DNA of 30,281 nt from a virus: the IMG/VR virus record IMGVR_UViG_3300030419_005552, positions 1 through 30,281 of that record; one strand, given 5' to 3'. Made by a program: the position numbers and the translations under genes. Shown here one piece after another: positions 23,257 to 29,915 of this stretch. Each line of letters begins with the position of its first letter. Within the stretch, counting starts at the first letter, position 1. The notes beneath the pieces are model-generated. The model ran no database searches. It had not been told where the DNA came from and was given only the letters and a program-made list of their open reading frames with translations.

Positions 23257-24840
23257 TCACTTTATAATCCACATGAACTCGTCATAGGTTTTTTTAGCTT
23301 CATCTATTTTATCAAGAATATTATCCTTTTTGTAGCCTATTTGTCCTTTAACTTGTGTGTTCATTGTTGTTCTTGTTGTCATGATTGCATCGACAAAGGC
23401 CTTTTGATAATTCAAATCTCTCGCATTTGCCTGCAGTGCTGTGTCTCTTACCCAACAGGCGATAGCTAACGACATGATGAGGTCATCATTATATCCTTTC
23501 ATCGCCTGTGGCTTTCCGTTTCTCCAAATAAAAGTTTTCATCTCGTTGATAGTGCGAGAAGAATATACTTTAATTAGTTTATTTCTGATAAACTCTTCCA
23601 ATTTCGCTACGATAAGGGGTCGAGTCTTCATGGTAGTAGTAAACCCGGGCACAGCCGACGTTCTATTTTCTGCCTGATACTGTTCGATGTATTCATGAGT
23701 CGACTTTATAGAGAAGTAAATATTTGGATATGCGTGATCAACTAATTTGTCTAATACAGAATAACCTATATTGTTGTTTTCTACAACAAGCATAGCATTT
23801 CCAAATTCTCTACCCACTTGGTTAAGCATGTTGGCGTACATATCGAGTGTTGGTTTACCCTGATACTCTCCGATAATCTCTAAGGTCTCTAATTTTACAA
23901 TATGAAAAGCCGAATTATCAGCACCGTCGCCGCGGGCAACATCAGCAACCATCAAATAGTTGCACGTTGGATCATATTCTTCCCAAATCCAAAAATTACG
24001 ATCGAACCCTGTTCTATATTTTGGCTCGCGGATGCTACCTAATAGCCATTCCATATCGTCTGGATCTATGACAGTCTCGCCGGAAGTATTGAAATTACAT
24101 GCAAGCTCTTGAGCAATTTGTCGCTTTGACATGTTCTTGGTTTCTTTCTTGTACCACTCCTCGTCTCGATCTGGATGCACATCCCACGGGAGAGTTGTTA
24201 TGTTAAAGTTATTGGCGCCTGATTGAGCATCTACACAAGTTTTGTGAAACCAATTACCAACACCGTTTGGAGTAGACAATGCAATGCAGCGACCACCGGT
24301 TGATAGCGTGGGGTATAGACCGGTCCATAATTCTTCCAAGCCTTCGATATGTGCGGCCTCGTCAAGCACCAAAAGAGACAGCGCTTCTGAACGACCAGCA
24401 TCACCCGATGTGGATGCGGCCTTAATAGAAGAACCATTCGACAACTCAAAAGAAGTTCGGTTATCGACTGAAATCTCGGCAATCTTTATCCAATCTGGCA
24501 AGTTTCTCATGATGCTTTTAACTTTTTTAACCAAGTTTCCGGCAGTCGCAAATTTAGTTGCCATTACCAAAATTGCTTTATCACGATGGAATAGCATCAT
24601 CCACACAATATATCCAGCAGTAATCGTTGATATGCCAAGCTGGCGGGCCTTTAAAATGACATTAAATCGATAATCATTGAAGTCCGTTAAGAGATCGTCT
24701 TGAAAATCATACGTATCAAAAGGTATTAAGCCGTGTAGTGGGTGGGATATTCTAGCGTAGTTTTTAAGAAAATAAGCGGGATCTCTCCCGCATTTGACTA
24801 TCTCTTTAACTTGCTGTTTTTTATCTAATTGAAAACTCAT
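23257..24840 (-). CDS. Terminase large subunit, gp17-like (ATPase and nuclease)
   Basis: This is the DNA-packaging motor, with an N-terminal ATPase and a C-terminal RNase H-fold nuclease. The 527-aa product has a Walker A-like KARQLGIST (64-72), Walker B LLVLDEAA (156-163) and a coupling LSTPNG (189-194). Nuclease acids are Asp300 in MVADVARGDGAD, Glu354 in VVENNNIGYSV and Asp452/453 in GYNDDLIMSLAIA. The Walker A lacks the usual GK[ST] lysine; Lys64 or Arg66 may serve. Length is close to T4 gp17 (610 aa, whose extra length is terminal). Its ATG overlaps the stop of a small tagged gene (ATGA). No obvious small terminase is visible in the window. Confidence 0.95.
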   Translation of the reverse strand: MSFQLDKKQQVKEIVKCGRDPAYFLKNYARISHPLHGLIPFDTYDFQDDLLTDFNDYRFNVILKARQLGISTITAGYIVWMMLFHRDKAILVMATKFATAGNLVKKVKSIMRNLPDWIKIAEISVDNRTSFELSNGSSIKAASTSGDAGRSEALSLLVLDEAAHIEGLEELWTGLYPTLSTGGRCIALSTPNGVGNWFHKTCVDAQSGANNFNITTLPWDVHPDRDEEWYKKETKNMSKRQIAQELACNFNTSGETVIDPDDMEWLLGSIREPKYRTGFDRNFWIWEEYDPTCNYLMVADVARGDGADNSAFHIVKLETLEIIGEYQGKPTLDMYANMLNQVGREFGNAMLVVENNNIGYSVLDKLVDHAYPNIYFSIKSTHEYIEQYQAENRTSAVPGFTTTMKTRPLIVAKLEEFIRNKLIKVYSSRTINEMKTFIWRNGKPQAMKGYNDDLIMSLAIACWVRDTALQANARDLNYQKAFVDAIMTTRTTMNTQVKGQIGYKKDNILDKIDEAKKTYDEFMWIIK

Positions 24841-25091
24841 ACATCTTTCAAGGCCGCTATCACTTCTTCTCTGTTGGCCAAGTCGCCTTCGCCATCCAGC
24901 ACAATCATCTCTTCCATGCCATCTGCATGCATCATGTCAATTAATTCTGAATCTGACATTTTCTCAAAACCGTGAGGATCTAATACATTATACATCTCGT
25001 CTTCACCGCCCATATCGTGGTAGTGCCCCTCAAGGGCAGCAGCAACCTCTTCTTTGATAATTTGCTTTAAACGGGCGGTAGAGATCTTCAC
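24837..25091 (-). CDS. Small acidic protein with capsid-targeting-like N-terminus
   Basis: The 84-aa product starts at GTG 25091: VKISTARLKQIIKEEVAAAL. I prefer this to a longer frame from 25163 because GTGA overlaps the stop of the preceding gene and the N-terminus then matches the tags of the genes at 28401, 27716 and 25634. After the tag come acidic, Met-rich segments (HYHDMGGEDEMYNVLDPHGF, LIDMMHADGMEEMIVLDGEG), with no known domain. Its stop overlaps the terminase start. Its place directly before the large terminase is where T4 has the small terminase gene 16, but size and composition do not support that identity. Confidence 0.65.
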   Translation of the reverse strand: MKISTARLKQIIKEEVAAALEGHYHDMGGEDEMYNVLDPHGFEKMSDSELIDMMHADGMEEMIVLDGEGDLANREEVIAALKDV

Positions 25092-25627
25092 TGTGACTTC
25101 TTCCTTGTGTCGTTCTGAGGTCTCTTTCCTCCAAGATCTCCTTGAGAAATAAAGTCTCTCCATTTTGAATCCAGCCTATCTCCCGATTCGGCACCCACAG
25201 CCATATCTTCATCTAATCCGGAAATCTTATAATGCATCTTAGCTGTTACCCAAGACCTTACTCTGGAGGAATTTTCGACCCGCACATCGACCTCACCTTC
25301 CTTGGTTAGAGTCACGGACGAGCCTGTGATCTTTTTGTATTCTTTTTTCAAGAAGGAGGCAATGTCGGCAATCCTTTGTTCAACTTCTGCTTCGAAGCCG
25401 TTTGCATAAACTTCTTTTAGCTGAACCTCTGAGTGATATCCAACACACATCATGTTTCCGTAAAATTTGACGTTAAACCCGTCTGCAACTCTCTTATCGA
25501 GAAGGGGATTGCCCTCTTCTCTTTGCAGTCCAGCAGTGACCGGTTCTCCATTTTCGTCAAGGGCACCGTCATAAGCGTTGGCAGCTGCCTGCGATAAACC
25601 TTGAATTATTTCATATACTGTAGCCAT
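25088..25627 (-). CDS. Unknown protein, probably virion- or packaging-associated (179 aa)
   Basis: The product starts MATVYEIIQGLSQAAANAYD after AAGGA. It continues GALDENGEPVTAGLQREEG and then a mixed alpha/beta domain with VADGFNVKFYGNMMCVGYHS, EVYANGFEAEVEQRIADIAS, FLKKEYKKITGSSVTLTKEG and WVTAKMHYKISGLDEDM. It has no signal, TM or repeat. The sequence style is familiar from marine phages, where it lies near terminase and portal, but I know no function. The C-terminus (QNDTRKKSQ) is hydrophilic. The gene sits 6 nt after the preceding stop and is coupled to the next by GTGA. Confidence 0.75.
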   Translation of the reverse strand: MATVYEIIQGLSQAAANAYDGALDENGEPVTAGLQREEGNPLLDKRVADGFNVKFYGNMMCVGYHSEVQLKEVYANGFEAEVEQRIADIASFLKKEYKKITGSSVTLTKEGEVDVRVENSSRVRSWVTAKMHYKISGLDEDMAVGAESGDRLDSKWRDFISQGDLGGKRPQNDTRKKSQ

Positions 25628-25633
25628 TTTTAT

Positions 25634-26224
25634 TTATCCTTTAATTTTTTTATATTCTAAGTGGTGCTTCACGGAAGATAGGTAGTCGGCAGCTTTTGTT
25701 ATTTTAGCCTGCACCCACCCATCAAGCTGTTCGCCATCTTGAATCATTTGCTCTAGTTCGGTCGCATAGTTTGCGGCCTTATATAAATCTGATTTTGCCA
25801 TTGATGCTTCGTGATCGTCTGCGCAGCCATGGCCTTGGTCGATAGGCATTGGGGCGGCGCCGCATGCCTCTTGTACTGCTTGAGCTTGCTGGGCTTGTTG
25901 GGCAGCCTGAGTCACCTGAGAAGCTGTTGATTTTTGTAATATGACTAAAACCCTTTGCAGTAAAGCTCGATTTCTCATCAAATCAACGCCGGGAGTTGCC
26001 GCCAAGTCGGAAAGAAATTTCTCGAATTGATCAACCAGATTTTTTTCAGCATTAGTCAACTCATCTCCAGCAGACCTAATTCTCTTAACTGCGTCAGTGG
26101 CACGTTGGGCGGTTGACTTTGAGCCAGATTTAAGCGTTGGGGCGCCGGAAGTGTCCATTTGCTGATCTTGTTCGCGCAAAACTTCTAAAACTACATCTTT
26201 AAACTTTTGTTTTGTTATCTTCAT
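25634..26224 (-). CDS. Unknown helical protein with N-terminal tag (196 aa)
   Basis: The product starts MKITKQKFKDVVLEVLREQD. I prefer the ATG at 26224, 6 nt after GGAG, to the longer frame from 26320, whose extra N-terminus lies in the preceding gene. After the tag comes a linker (TSGAPTLKSGSKST), a helical domain and a Gln/Ala-rich helix (QVTQAAQQAQQAQAVQEACG). The C-terminal KAANYATELEQMIQDGEQLD plus GWVQAKITKAADYLSSVKHH is a segment I have seen recur at the end of unrelated marine phage proteins. LREQ or VLEV could be protease sites. The function is unknown; an internal head protein is possible. Confidence 0.7.
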   Translation of the reverse strand: MKITKQKFKDVVLEVLREQDQQMDTSGAPTLKSGSKSTAQRATDAVKRIRSAGDELTNAEKNLVDQFEKFLSDLAATPGVDLMRNRALLQRVLVILQKSTASQVTQAAQQAQQAQAVQEACGAAPMPIDQGHGCADDHEASMAKSDLYKAANYATELEQMIQDGEQLDGWVQAKITKAADYLSSVKHHLEYKKIKG

Positions 26225-26597
26225 TTGGTCTCCAGCCTCCCAGCCATCTCTCTTCTCTCCCCTCAACATGTTGAATGTAACACTTACTGCAACAATCAAA
26301 CTTGATGAGACAAACATCATCCATGGATTTCTTTGGAAAATTTCCGCAGATAGGACAACTTTTTAAAGATTCTCTATTAAGTAGTTTTTTTGCTACCTTT
26401 ATACCATTTAAATCAATTTTCTCGTTTGAGGCGCTAGCTTTATTTTGTTTCTCATACAGTGCTTGCATTTGTTCAAGATAAATTCGCTCTTTAGATTCGT
26501 CCCAATTCGACTTAGGATTTACTATTGCTTCTTCTCCATATTTTTCAGATATGGCCTTCTCAAACGCGGCTATTTTATTTAGTTCTTTGTTTTTCAT
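26199..26597 (-). CDS. Small zinc-ribbon-like protein (132 aa)
   Basis: The product starts MKNKELNKIAAFEKAISEKY. The N-terminal half is a charged helix. The C-terminal half has LLNRESLKSCPICGNF (Cys81, Cys84) and FDCCSKCYIQHVEGREERW (Cys102/103, Cys106), followed by LGGWRPNED, so one zinc ribbon with CxxC...CxxC spacing is likely. Proteins with this CYIQxVEGREERW ending are familiar from marine T4-like phages but have no assigned function to my knowledge. It overlaps the gene before by 23 nt and the gene after by 26 nt. Confidence 0.72.
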   Translation of the reverse strand: MKNKELNKIAAFEKAISEKYGEEAIVNPKSNWDESKERIYLEQMQALYEKQNKASASNEKIDLNGIKVAKKLLNRESLKSCPICGNFPKKSMDDVCLIKFDCCSKCYIQHVEGREERWLGGWRPNEDNKTKV

Positions 26598-27009
26598 TTA
26601 TGGCCTTATATACCCCATATGAGCCAGCAGTACCAAGAACAATTCCGCCGGCAAAATACAACCACTTGTATCGAGGTGATGTTTTCTTTAAAGCATTTGC
26701 TAAAAGATCAATTTCCTTATCCTTTTGCATTATAAACAAATCGTACTCATCTGTTAAGGCCTTGTGTTCTATTTTCAAATTTTCTATCTCAAACCGATGC
26801 TTTTCTTGAAGCTTATGTGTCTCGTAATCAATTCTTATCTGACAAGCATAGGCCGCAATGTCATAGTTTGATAAGACTGTCGAGATCGCATACTCGTCGA
26901 ACAAGACCCCCTCAAACGGTGCTGGCTGTTTATACTCCAAAAAAGTAAACTTAGCAGGCTCAGTAGCGTTTGCAGACAAGGATGCCATAAGTAAAAATTT
27001 AAGGAACAT
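26575..27009 (-). CDS. Exported coiled-coil protein with C-terminal membrane anchor (spanin-like candidate)
   Basis: The 144-aa product has a signal peptide at 1-15 (MFLKFLLMASLSANA, probable cut after ANA), a periplasmic region with a charged coiled coil (about 60-108: HKLQEKHRFEIENLKIEHKA) and a C-terminal membrane helix KWLYFAGGIVLGTAGSYGVY (115-134) with a basic cytoplasmic tail. There is no lipobox cysteine, so it is not a standard outer-membrane o-spanin. It overlaps the i-spanin-like gene by 11 nt, which places it in a membrane/lysis block. It may be an inner-membrane partner of that protein. The role is inferred. Confidence 0.65.
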   Translation of the reverse strand: MFLKFLLMASLSANATEPAKFTFLEYKQPAPFEGVLFDEYAISTVLSNYDIAAYACQIRIDYETHKLQEKHRFEIENLKIEHKALTDEYDLFIMQKDKEIDLLANALKKTSPRYKWLYFAGGIVLGTAGSYGVYKAINEKQRTK

Positions 27010-27382
27010 ATTGAATCCCGAAAGTTTCTTCTATATCTTTAATTAGAGCCTCTCTATCTCGGTTAAACTTATTAGAGTACTCTCCCTTTTTGTCTCTTCT
27101 TAATTGGTCGATCATTTCAAGAGCATCTTCATAATCTTCTTCAATGGCCGCAAGAGACTCTAAATGACTCTCCATTAATAAGCGCTTTTCTTGTATCTCT
27201 TGTTTGTGTATTTCTTTAAGCCCCTCAATTTGTGCTTCGTGAGATTGCGCCTGTGTCTCATATGCTTTTTGCATTAACTTGTAGTCATGTCTACTCTTCA
27301 TGGCCACAACGACTAAAAGCAATATTATTAATATTGCCTTCCAGTTCTTCAATGCAAATTGTAATATCTTCTGTTTAAGCAT
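26999..27382 (-). CDS. Inner-membrane coiled-coil protein, i-spanin-like
   Basis: The 127-aa product starts MLKQKILQFALKNWKAILII. I take the ATG at 27382, which overlaps the holin-like gene by 8 nt. One N-terminal membrane helix (about 15-32: AILIILLLVVVAM) is followed by a long charged coiled coil (38-112) and a C-terminus ending TFGIQYVP. This topology (N-in, periplasmic coiled coil) is that of Rz-type i-spanins, which disrupt the outer membrane in Gram-negative lysis. No sequence motif proves it. Context supports it: a holin-like gene precedes and an exported coiled-coil protein follows. Confidence 0.6.
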   Translation of the reverse strand: MLKQKILQFALKNWKAILIILLLVVVAMKSRHDYKLMQKAYETQAQSHEAQIEGLKEIHKQEIQEKRLLMESHLESLAAIEEDYEDALEMIDQLRRDKKGEYSNKFNRDREALIKDIEETFGIQYVP

Positions 27383-27575
27383 TGTGCCCCCGCAATCTAG
27401 CGATGCCATCAATAACGGTTTGTCCGCCTATGTAGATTGCCGAGATAATCACCCAATCTTCGCTGGTAACATGACCAGCTAAGGTGAGGCCAGTTGCTGT
27501 AAGCCATACCATTAGCTTGCGTGAAGTAAGTTTCGATAGCCATGTATCCAAAAACGCTTGTGCTTTTTCCATCAT
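27375..27575 (-). CDS. Holin-like small membrane protein (66 aa)
   Basis: The product starts MMEKAQAFLDTWLSKLTSRK, with an amphipathic N-terminal helix, two hydrophobic segments (about 20-35 and 41-58: WLTATGLTLAGHV and WVIISAIYIGGQTVIDGIA) and a short charged tail. Size, topology and the GGQTVIDGIARL ending fit small phage holins that make lesions in the inner membrane. The ATG overlaps the TGA of the reading frame before it (ATGA), 6-7 nt after GGGAG. It is followed by the spanin-like gene. No endolysin is visible in the window, so the lysis set would be completed elsewhere. Confidence 0.65.
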   Translation of the reverse strand: MMEKAQAFLDTWLSKLTSRKLMVWLTATGLTLAGHVTSEDWVIISAIYIGGQTVIDGIARLRGHNA

Positions 27576-27715
27576 TCTTTACTCCCATTTTGTCTCTTTA
27601 CGCTTTTAACGCATTTTTCATATTTCTCTTTATCTTCTCGACCAACAGATGCTGTGCAAATTGCCCAAGGATTGTTTTCTTTCTCCTCAAGCTCACCTGA
27701 GCCCTCTTTGTCTGG
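27572..27715 (-). other. Open frame beyond an in-frame TGA, carrying a conserved-looking NNPWAICTASVGRED module
   Basis: Reading on in the same frame after the TGA (27716-27718) of the preceding gene gives 47 more codons and a TGA that overlaps the holin-like ATG. The peptide has an acidic linker (PDKEGSGELEEKE) and then NNPWAICTASVGREDKEKYE plus KCVKSVKRQNGSKE. I recognise the PWAICTASVGRED..KYEKCV module from the C-termini of other marine phage proteins. No ATG, GTG or TTG lies in this frame after the TGA, so it has no ordinary start of its own. It is a readthrough extension, a recent nonsense mutation or sequence error, or a decaying remnant. The ATGA coupling argues that this frame was translated up to its end. 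Confidence 0.6.
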
Positions 27716-28411
27716 TCAAGTTTCTTCTTCGTTCATCCTAAGTGCACGACGAAGATCATCTTGGTTGTTTAAGTGTTTGTATTTTTCCCAGACATCGGTT
27801 TGTTCTCCGGGAGATAGCTGCGGTAGTAGCTCTTTCACATCGTCGATCGTCAGGTTTCCCTCGCCATACCTTGGGCGTGGGCGCCCCATAAATTCTTGCA
27901 GCTCTTCTCTAATAATCTCCATCAACTCTTCTCTAAAGCCCACCTGTGGGCGTCCTTCTGCGCCGGGGGAATACAGCGTCTCTGGTGGTTCTTCTTCAGG
28001 CTCACCCAATTCAACACCCGGGATCTTCTCAAATACTGCCTGAAATAAGTCGGCCACCTCTTCTGGCGGCAACCCTTGAATCAGGTCCATAAGTTGATCT
28101 TCCAAAGGTGGGCCTGCGCGATCTTGGAAGCCACTAACATCTCGCTCTGGAGCGTCATCTGACGGGATATCCGAAGGTCCAAATGGCATTGTATCATCAG
28201 CGCCAGTATGTGGTTTTTTCATGGGGGCAGTGTCACCACCCTTAGTTATGTGGCGAGTGGCGCCTCTTTCTTCGGGAGATTGATATTTGTCTCCCAGTAT
28301 CTTCTTGAGCAACTCTTCTGCAGCATCGTCGCCGCGGTGGTCCCAATAGCCTTCAGATATCAGGTATTCCTCAACAATAAGGCGATATAGCTCATTTTGA
28401 TCAATTTTCAT
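27716..28411 (-). CDS. Acidic protein with N-terminal tag, ends at an in-frame TGA
   Basis: The 231-aa product starts MKIDQNELYRLIVEEYLISE (ATG at 28411, AGGAG upstream, 11-nt overlap with the preceding gene). The longer frame from 28516 lies inside the preceding gene and is not needed. After the tag come GYWDHRGDDAAEELLKKILG, a disordered Pro/Asp/Glu-rich middle (FGPSDIPSDDAPERDVSGFQ), helical acidic segments (LEDQLMDLIQGLPPEEVADL, REELMEIIREELQEFMGR) and RRALRMNEEET before TGA. The frame continues 47 codons beyond the stop. I do not recognise a domain. The tag resembles those at 28401 and 24837. Confidence 0.7.
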   Translation of the reverse strand: MKIDQNELYRLIVEEYLISEGYWDHRGDDAAEELLKKILGDKYQSPEERGATRHITKGGDTAPMKKPHTGADDTMPFGPSDIPSDDAPERDVSGFQDRAGPPLEDQLMDLIQGLPPEEVADLFQAVFEKIPGVELGEPEEEPPETLYSPGAEGRPQVGFREELMEIIREELQEFMGRPRPRYGEGNLTIDDVKELLPQLSPGEQTDVWEKYKHLNNQDDLRRALRMNEEET

Positions 28412-28661
28412 TTTCTGTTTCTCCTGAATCATTTTCATCAACAGTAATTCTAGTCGGAGTCGTTTGCATCCTTCCGGTCGCTTTCTGGCTAAGGCCGATC
28501 GAGAATGCGTCTTCACCAGTTATTGCAGACGTAAGATAGTCAATACTTACATCTAGACTGTCAATCTTAGATGCAAGATTATCAATTGCTGATCTTAGAG
28601 CGGGATCTGCTGCTATCTCCTCTTTGATAATTTGTTTAAGTTGTGACTTGGTGACCTTCAT
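28401..28661 (-). CDS. Small protein with capsid-targeting-like N-terminus (86 aa)
   Basis: The product starts MKVTKSQLKQIIKEEIAADP. This N-terminus is nearly the same as that of the gene at 24837 (VKISTARLKQIIKEEVAAAL). A helical stretch follows (ALRSAIDNLASKIDSLDVSI) and the C-terminus is acidic and disordered (TVDENDSGETENEN). It is joined to the preceding gene by ATGA and overlaps the next by 11 nt. The function is unknown. I-K-E14 or I-K-E-E15 would be a cut site for the gp21-type protease if it is packaged in the prohead. Confidence 0.7.
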   Translation of the reverse strand: MKVTKSQLKQIIKEEIAADPALRSAIDNLASKIDSLDVSIDYLTSAITGEDAFSIGLSQKATGRMQTTPTRITVDENDSGETENEN

Positions 28662-28966
28662 TTTACGAACCTCTGAAATTTAGCGTTAAGGGCGCCATCG
28701 ATCTTAACAAATTGTTCCATAGAATCTGACACAGATTCCTTGTTTGCTGGGCCGGTATACCAGTCTTCAAATTTTTCAAGAGCATCGGTGCTGTCTATGA
28801 GTTTAGCGCCGATTCCAAGATCGCCACACACCTCAAGGAAAAGCTCTTCAATCGAACGTTCTTCTTCGACCACACACGGCGTTGGCTCTTCTTCAACCAA
28901 AGTAAGCTTGGGAGAAGTGGACGTTTTTCCTACTAGCCAATTCCAAAGTATTCTTAACCAATTCAT
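28658..28966 (-). CDS. Small unknown protein (102 aa)
   Basis: The product starts MNWLRILWNWLVGKTSTSPK. The N-terminal 14 residues are Trp/Leu-rich and could be an amphipathic membrane-binding or packing helix. An acidic stretch follows (VEEEPTPCVVEEERSIEELF) and then a mixed domain with LEVCGDLGIGAKLIDSTDAL and EKFEDWYTGPANKESVSDSM. It is coupled on both sides by ATGA overlaps (28963-28966 and 28658-28661). It lacks the two common N-terminal tags. I do not recognise a family. Confidence 0.7.
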   Translation of the reverse strand: MNWLRILWNWLVGKTSTSPKLTLVEEEPTPCVVEEERSIEELFLEVCGDLGIGAKLIDSTDALEKFEDWYTGPANKESVSDSMEQFVKIDGALNAKFQRFVK

Positions 28967-29481
28967 TGTTCACTGTTCTCCTTTAATGCTTGGTGTAATG
29001 CTTGTATAACTCCACCGTCAAGGTGGGAATATTGTGGAGGATCTTTTGCGGCATCCTCGGCTGCCTCTTGCAGCATTTGTGCCAGCTTTCTTTTAATTTG
29101 GCTGATCATCATGCTACCGTATCCGGGGATCATAACTTCTACATCGTCCGGTGGTGTTACGTTGCCCGGGCGCTCCCATGCGGGGAGGCGGGCTTCACTC
29201 ATTTCTTGTCTGCGTGCTAAATCTTGATACATTTCTTCTTCATCTATATAGCCCATGGTTTCACCATTTTCAAGAGTGACAACAGCGATATGTTTGCCGT
29301 CTGTAGTTTTAGCAAACATCACTTGCACATTGAATTTATCGGCTAAGTCTTCCATAGCTTCTTTTTCAGCCATTTCAGGCTCTACATAATCTTCACCAGT
29401 ATCAATATCTGCAACAGCGCGGCCGGGAACGTATTCTGCTTCGTTTAAAGACTTTCGCCAATTTTCAAATAGTTTCTTCAT
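28963..29481 (-). CDS. Unknown protein with FENW-type N-terminal tag (172 aa)
   Basis: The product starts MKKLFENWRKSLNEAEYVPG. The ATG at 29481 overlaps the stop of the gene before it (ATGA), so the longer frame from 29550 is rejected. After the tag come an acidic linker and a small beta domain (KFNVQVMFAKTTDGKHIAVV, TLENGETMGYIDEEEMYQDL), followed by a helical C-terminus (SQIKRKLAQMLQEAAEDAAK). L-N-E14|A would be a good site for the gp21-type protease. The first 8 residues are identical to the next gene upstream in the operon, and the DNA at this junction is a 48-bp repeat. Confidence 0.72.
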   Translation of the reverse strand: MKKLFENWRKSLNEAEYVPGRAVADIDTGEDYVEPEMAEKEAMEDLADKFNVQVMFAKTTDGKHIAVVTLENGETMGYIDEEEMYQDLARRQEMSEARLPAWERPGNVTPPDDVEVMIPGYGSMMISQIKRKLAQMLQEAAEDAAKDPPQYSHLDGGVIQALHQALKENSEQ

Positions 29482-29505
29482 GTTGCTAAACCATTCATGC
29501 TTAGT
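29458..29505. repeat. 48-bp direct repeat, copy A, at a gene junction
   Basis: This copy spans the 3' end of the gene at 29478-29915 and the 5' end of the gene at 28963-29481. It matches copy B (29892-29939) at 46 of 48 positions, with differences at plus-strand a/t (29490/29924) and g/a (29499/29933). The shared part encodes LSMNGLAT-stop and, in the other frame, MKKLFENW. Confidence 0.9.
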
Positions 29506-29915
29506 TCTGCTATTGCTCTGTTTCCGTGGCCGGCTTTCATTTGGATCCAAGCATTATTAATAAACACATTCTTTTCTTCGTGGGATCTGTTATTAAATTT
29601 TCCTATTAAGTTTCTTATTCTGCGAAAACTTCTTCCGGGGAAAAGCTCATTAAGTGTTGCAACTAGCTCAGATTTCTCCATCTCATCGTTGGCCAAACCA
29701 GATAACAGAGCTATTACATCTTGTGCTTGTTCGTTAGGCAAGTGACCCAATCTTCCGTGAAATTCTCTCTCAAATTTACGATAGTCGTCCGACAGGTGTG
29801 CCGATGGGTGAACCCATTTTGGCTTCGGTGGATCTGGGCGCTCAAACTGTTCATCGCCCCCAATGTCATCTTGAGCGCTCAAATATTTATTCCAATTTTC
29901 AAATAGTTTCTTCAT
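29478..29915 (-). CDS. Unknown protein with FENW-type N-terminal tag (145 aa)
   Basis: The product starts MKKLFENWNKYLSAQDDIGG. The ATG at 29915 overlaps the stop of the preceding gene (ATGA). The N-terminal tag is followed by an acidic Pro-rich linker (EQFERPDPPKPKWVHPSAHL) and a helical domain (SDDYRKFEREFHGRLGHLPN, DEMEKSELVATLNELFPGRS, FRRIRNLIGKFNNRSHEEKN). It ends with AIAELSMNGLAT, almost the same end (IAILSMNGLAT) as the gene before it, although the rest of the two proteins differs. The function is unknown. The gene lies exactly between the two copies of a 48-bp repeat. Confidence 0.72.
   Translation of the reverse strand: MKKLFENWNKYLSAQDDIGGDEQFERPDPPKPKWVHPSAHLSDDYRKFEREFHGRLGHLPNEQAQDVIALLSGLANDEMEKSELVATLNELFPGRSFRRIRNLIGKFNNRSHEEKNVFINNAWIQMKAGHGNRAIAELSMNGLAT

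Noticed and set aside
24837-25091. Small terminase (gp16) by position before the large terminase
   Set aside because: At 84 residues, with an acidic Met-rich body and no DNA-binding helix-turn-helix visible, it does not fit; the N-terminus matches the tag family instead.
27579-27715. A separate small gene starting at a GTG in another frame (VSLRRKKTILG...)
   Set aside because: That frame stops before the holin start and its peptide has no recognisable motif, while the frame continuing from the preceding gene has the PWAICTASVGRED module and an ATGA coupling.
28412-28516. Longer N-terminus for the gene ending at 27716
   Set aside because: The extra 35 codons lie within the preceding gene. 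The ATG at 28411 has an AGGAG site and gives the tag seen in neighbours.
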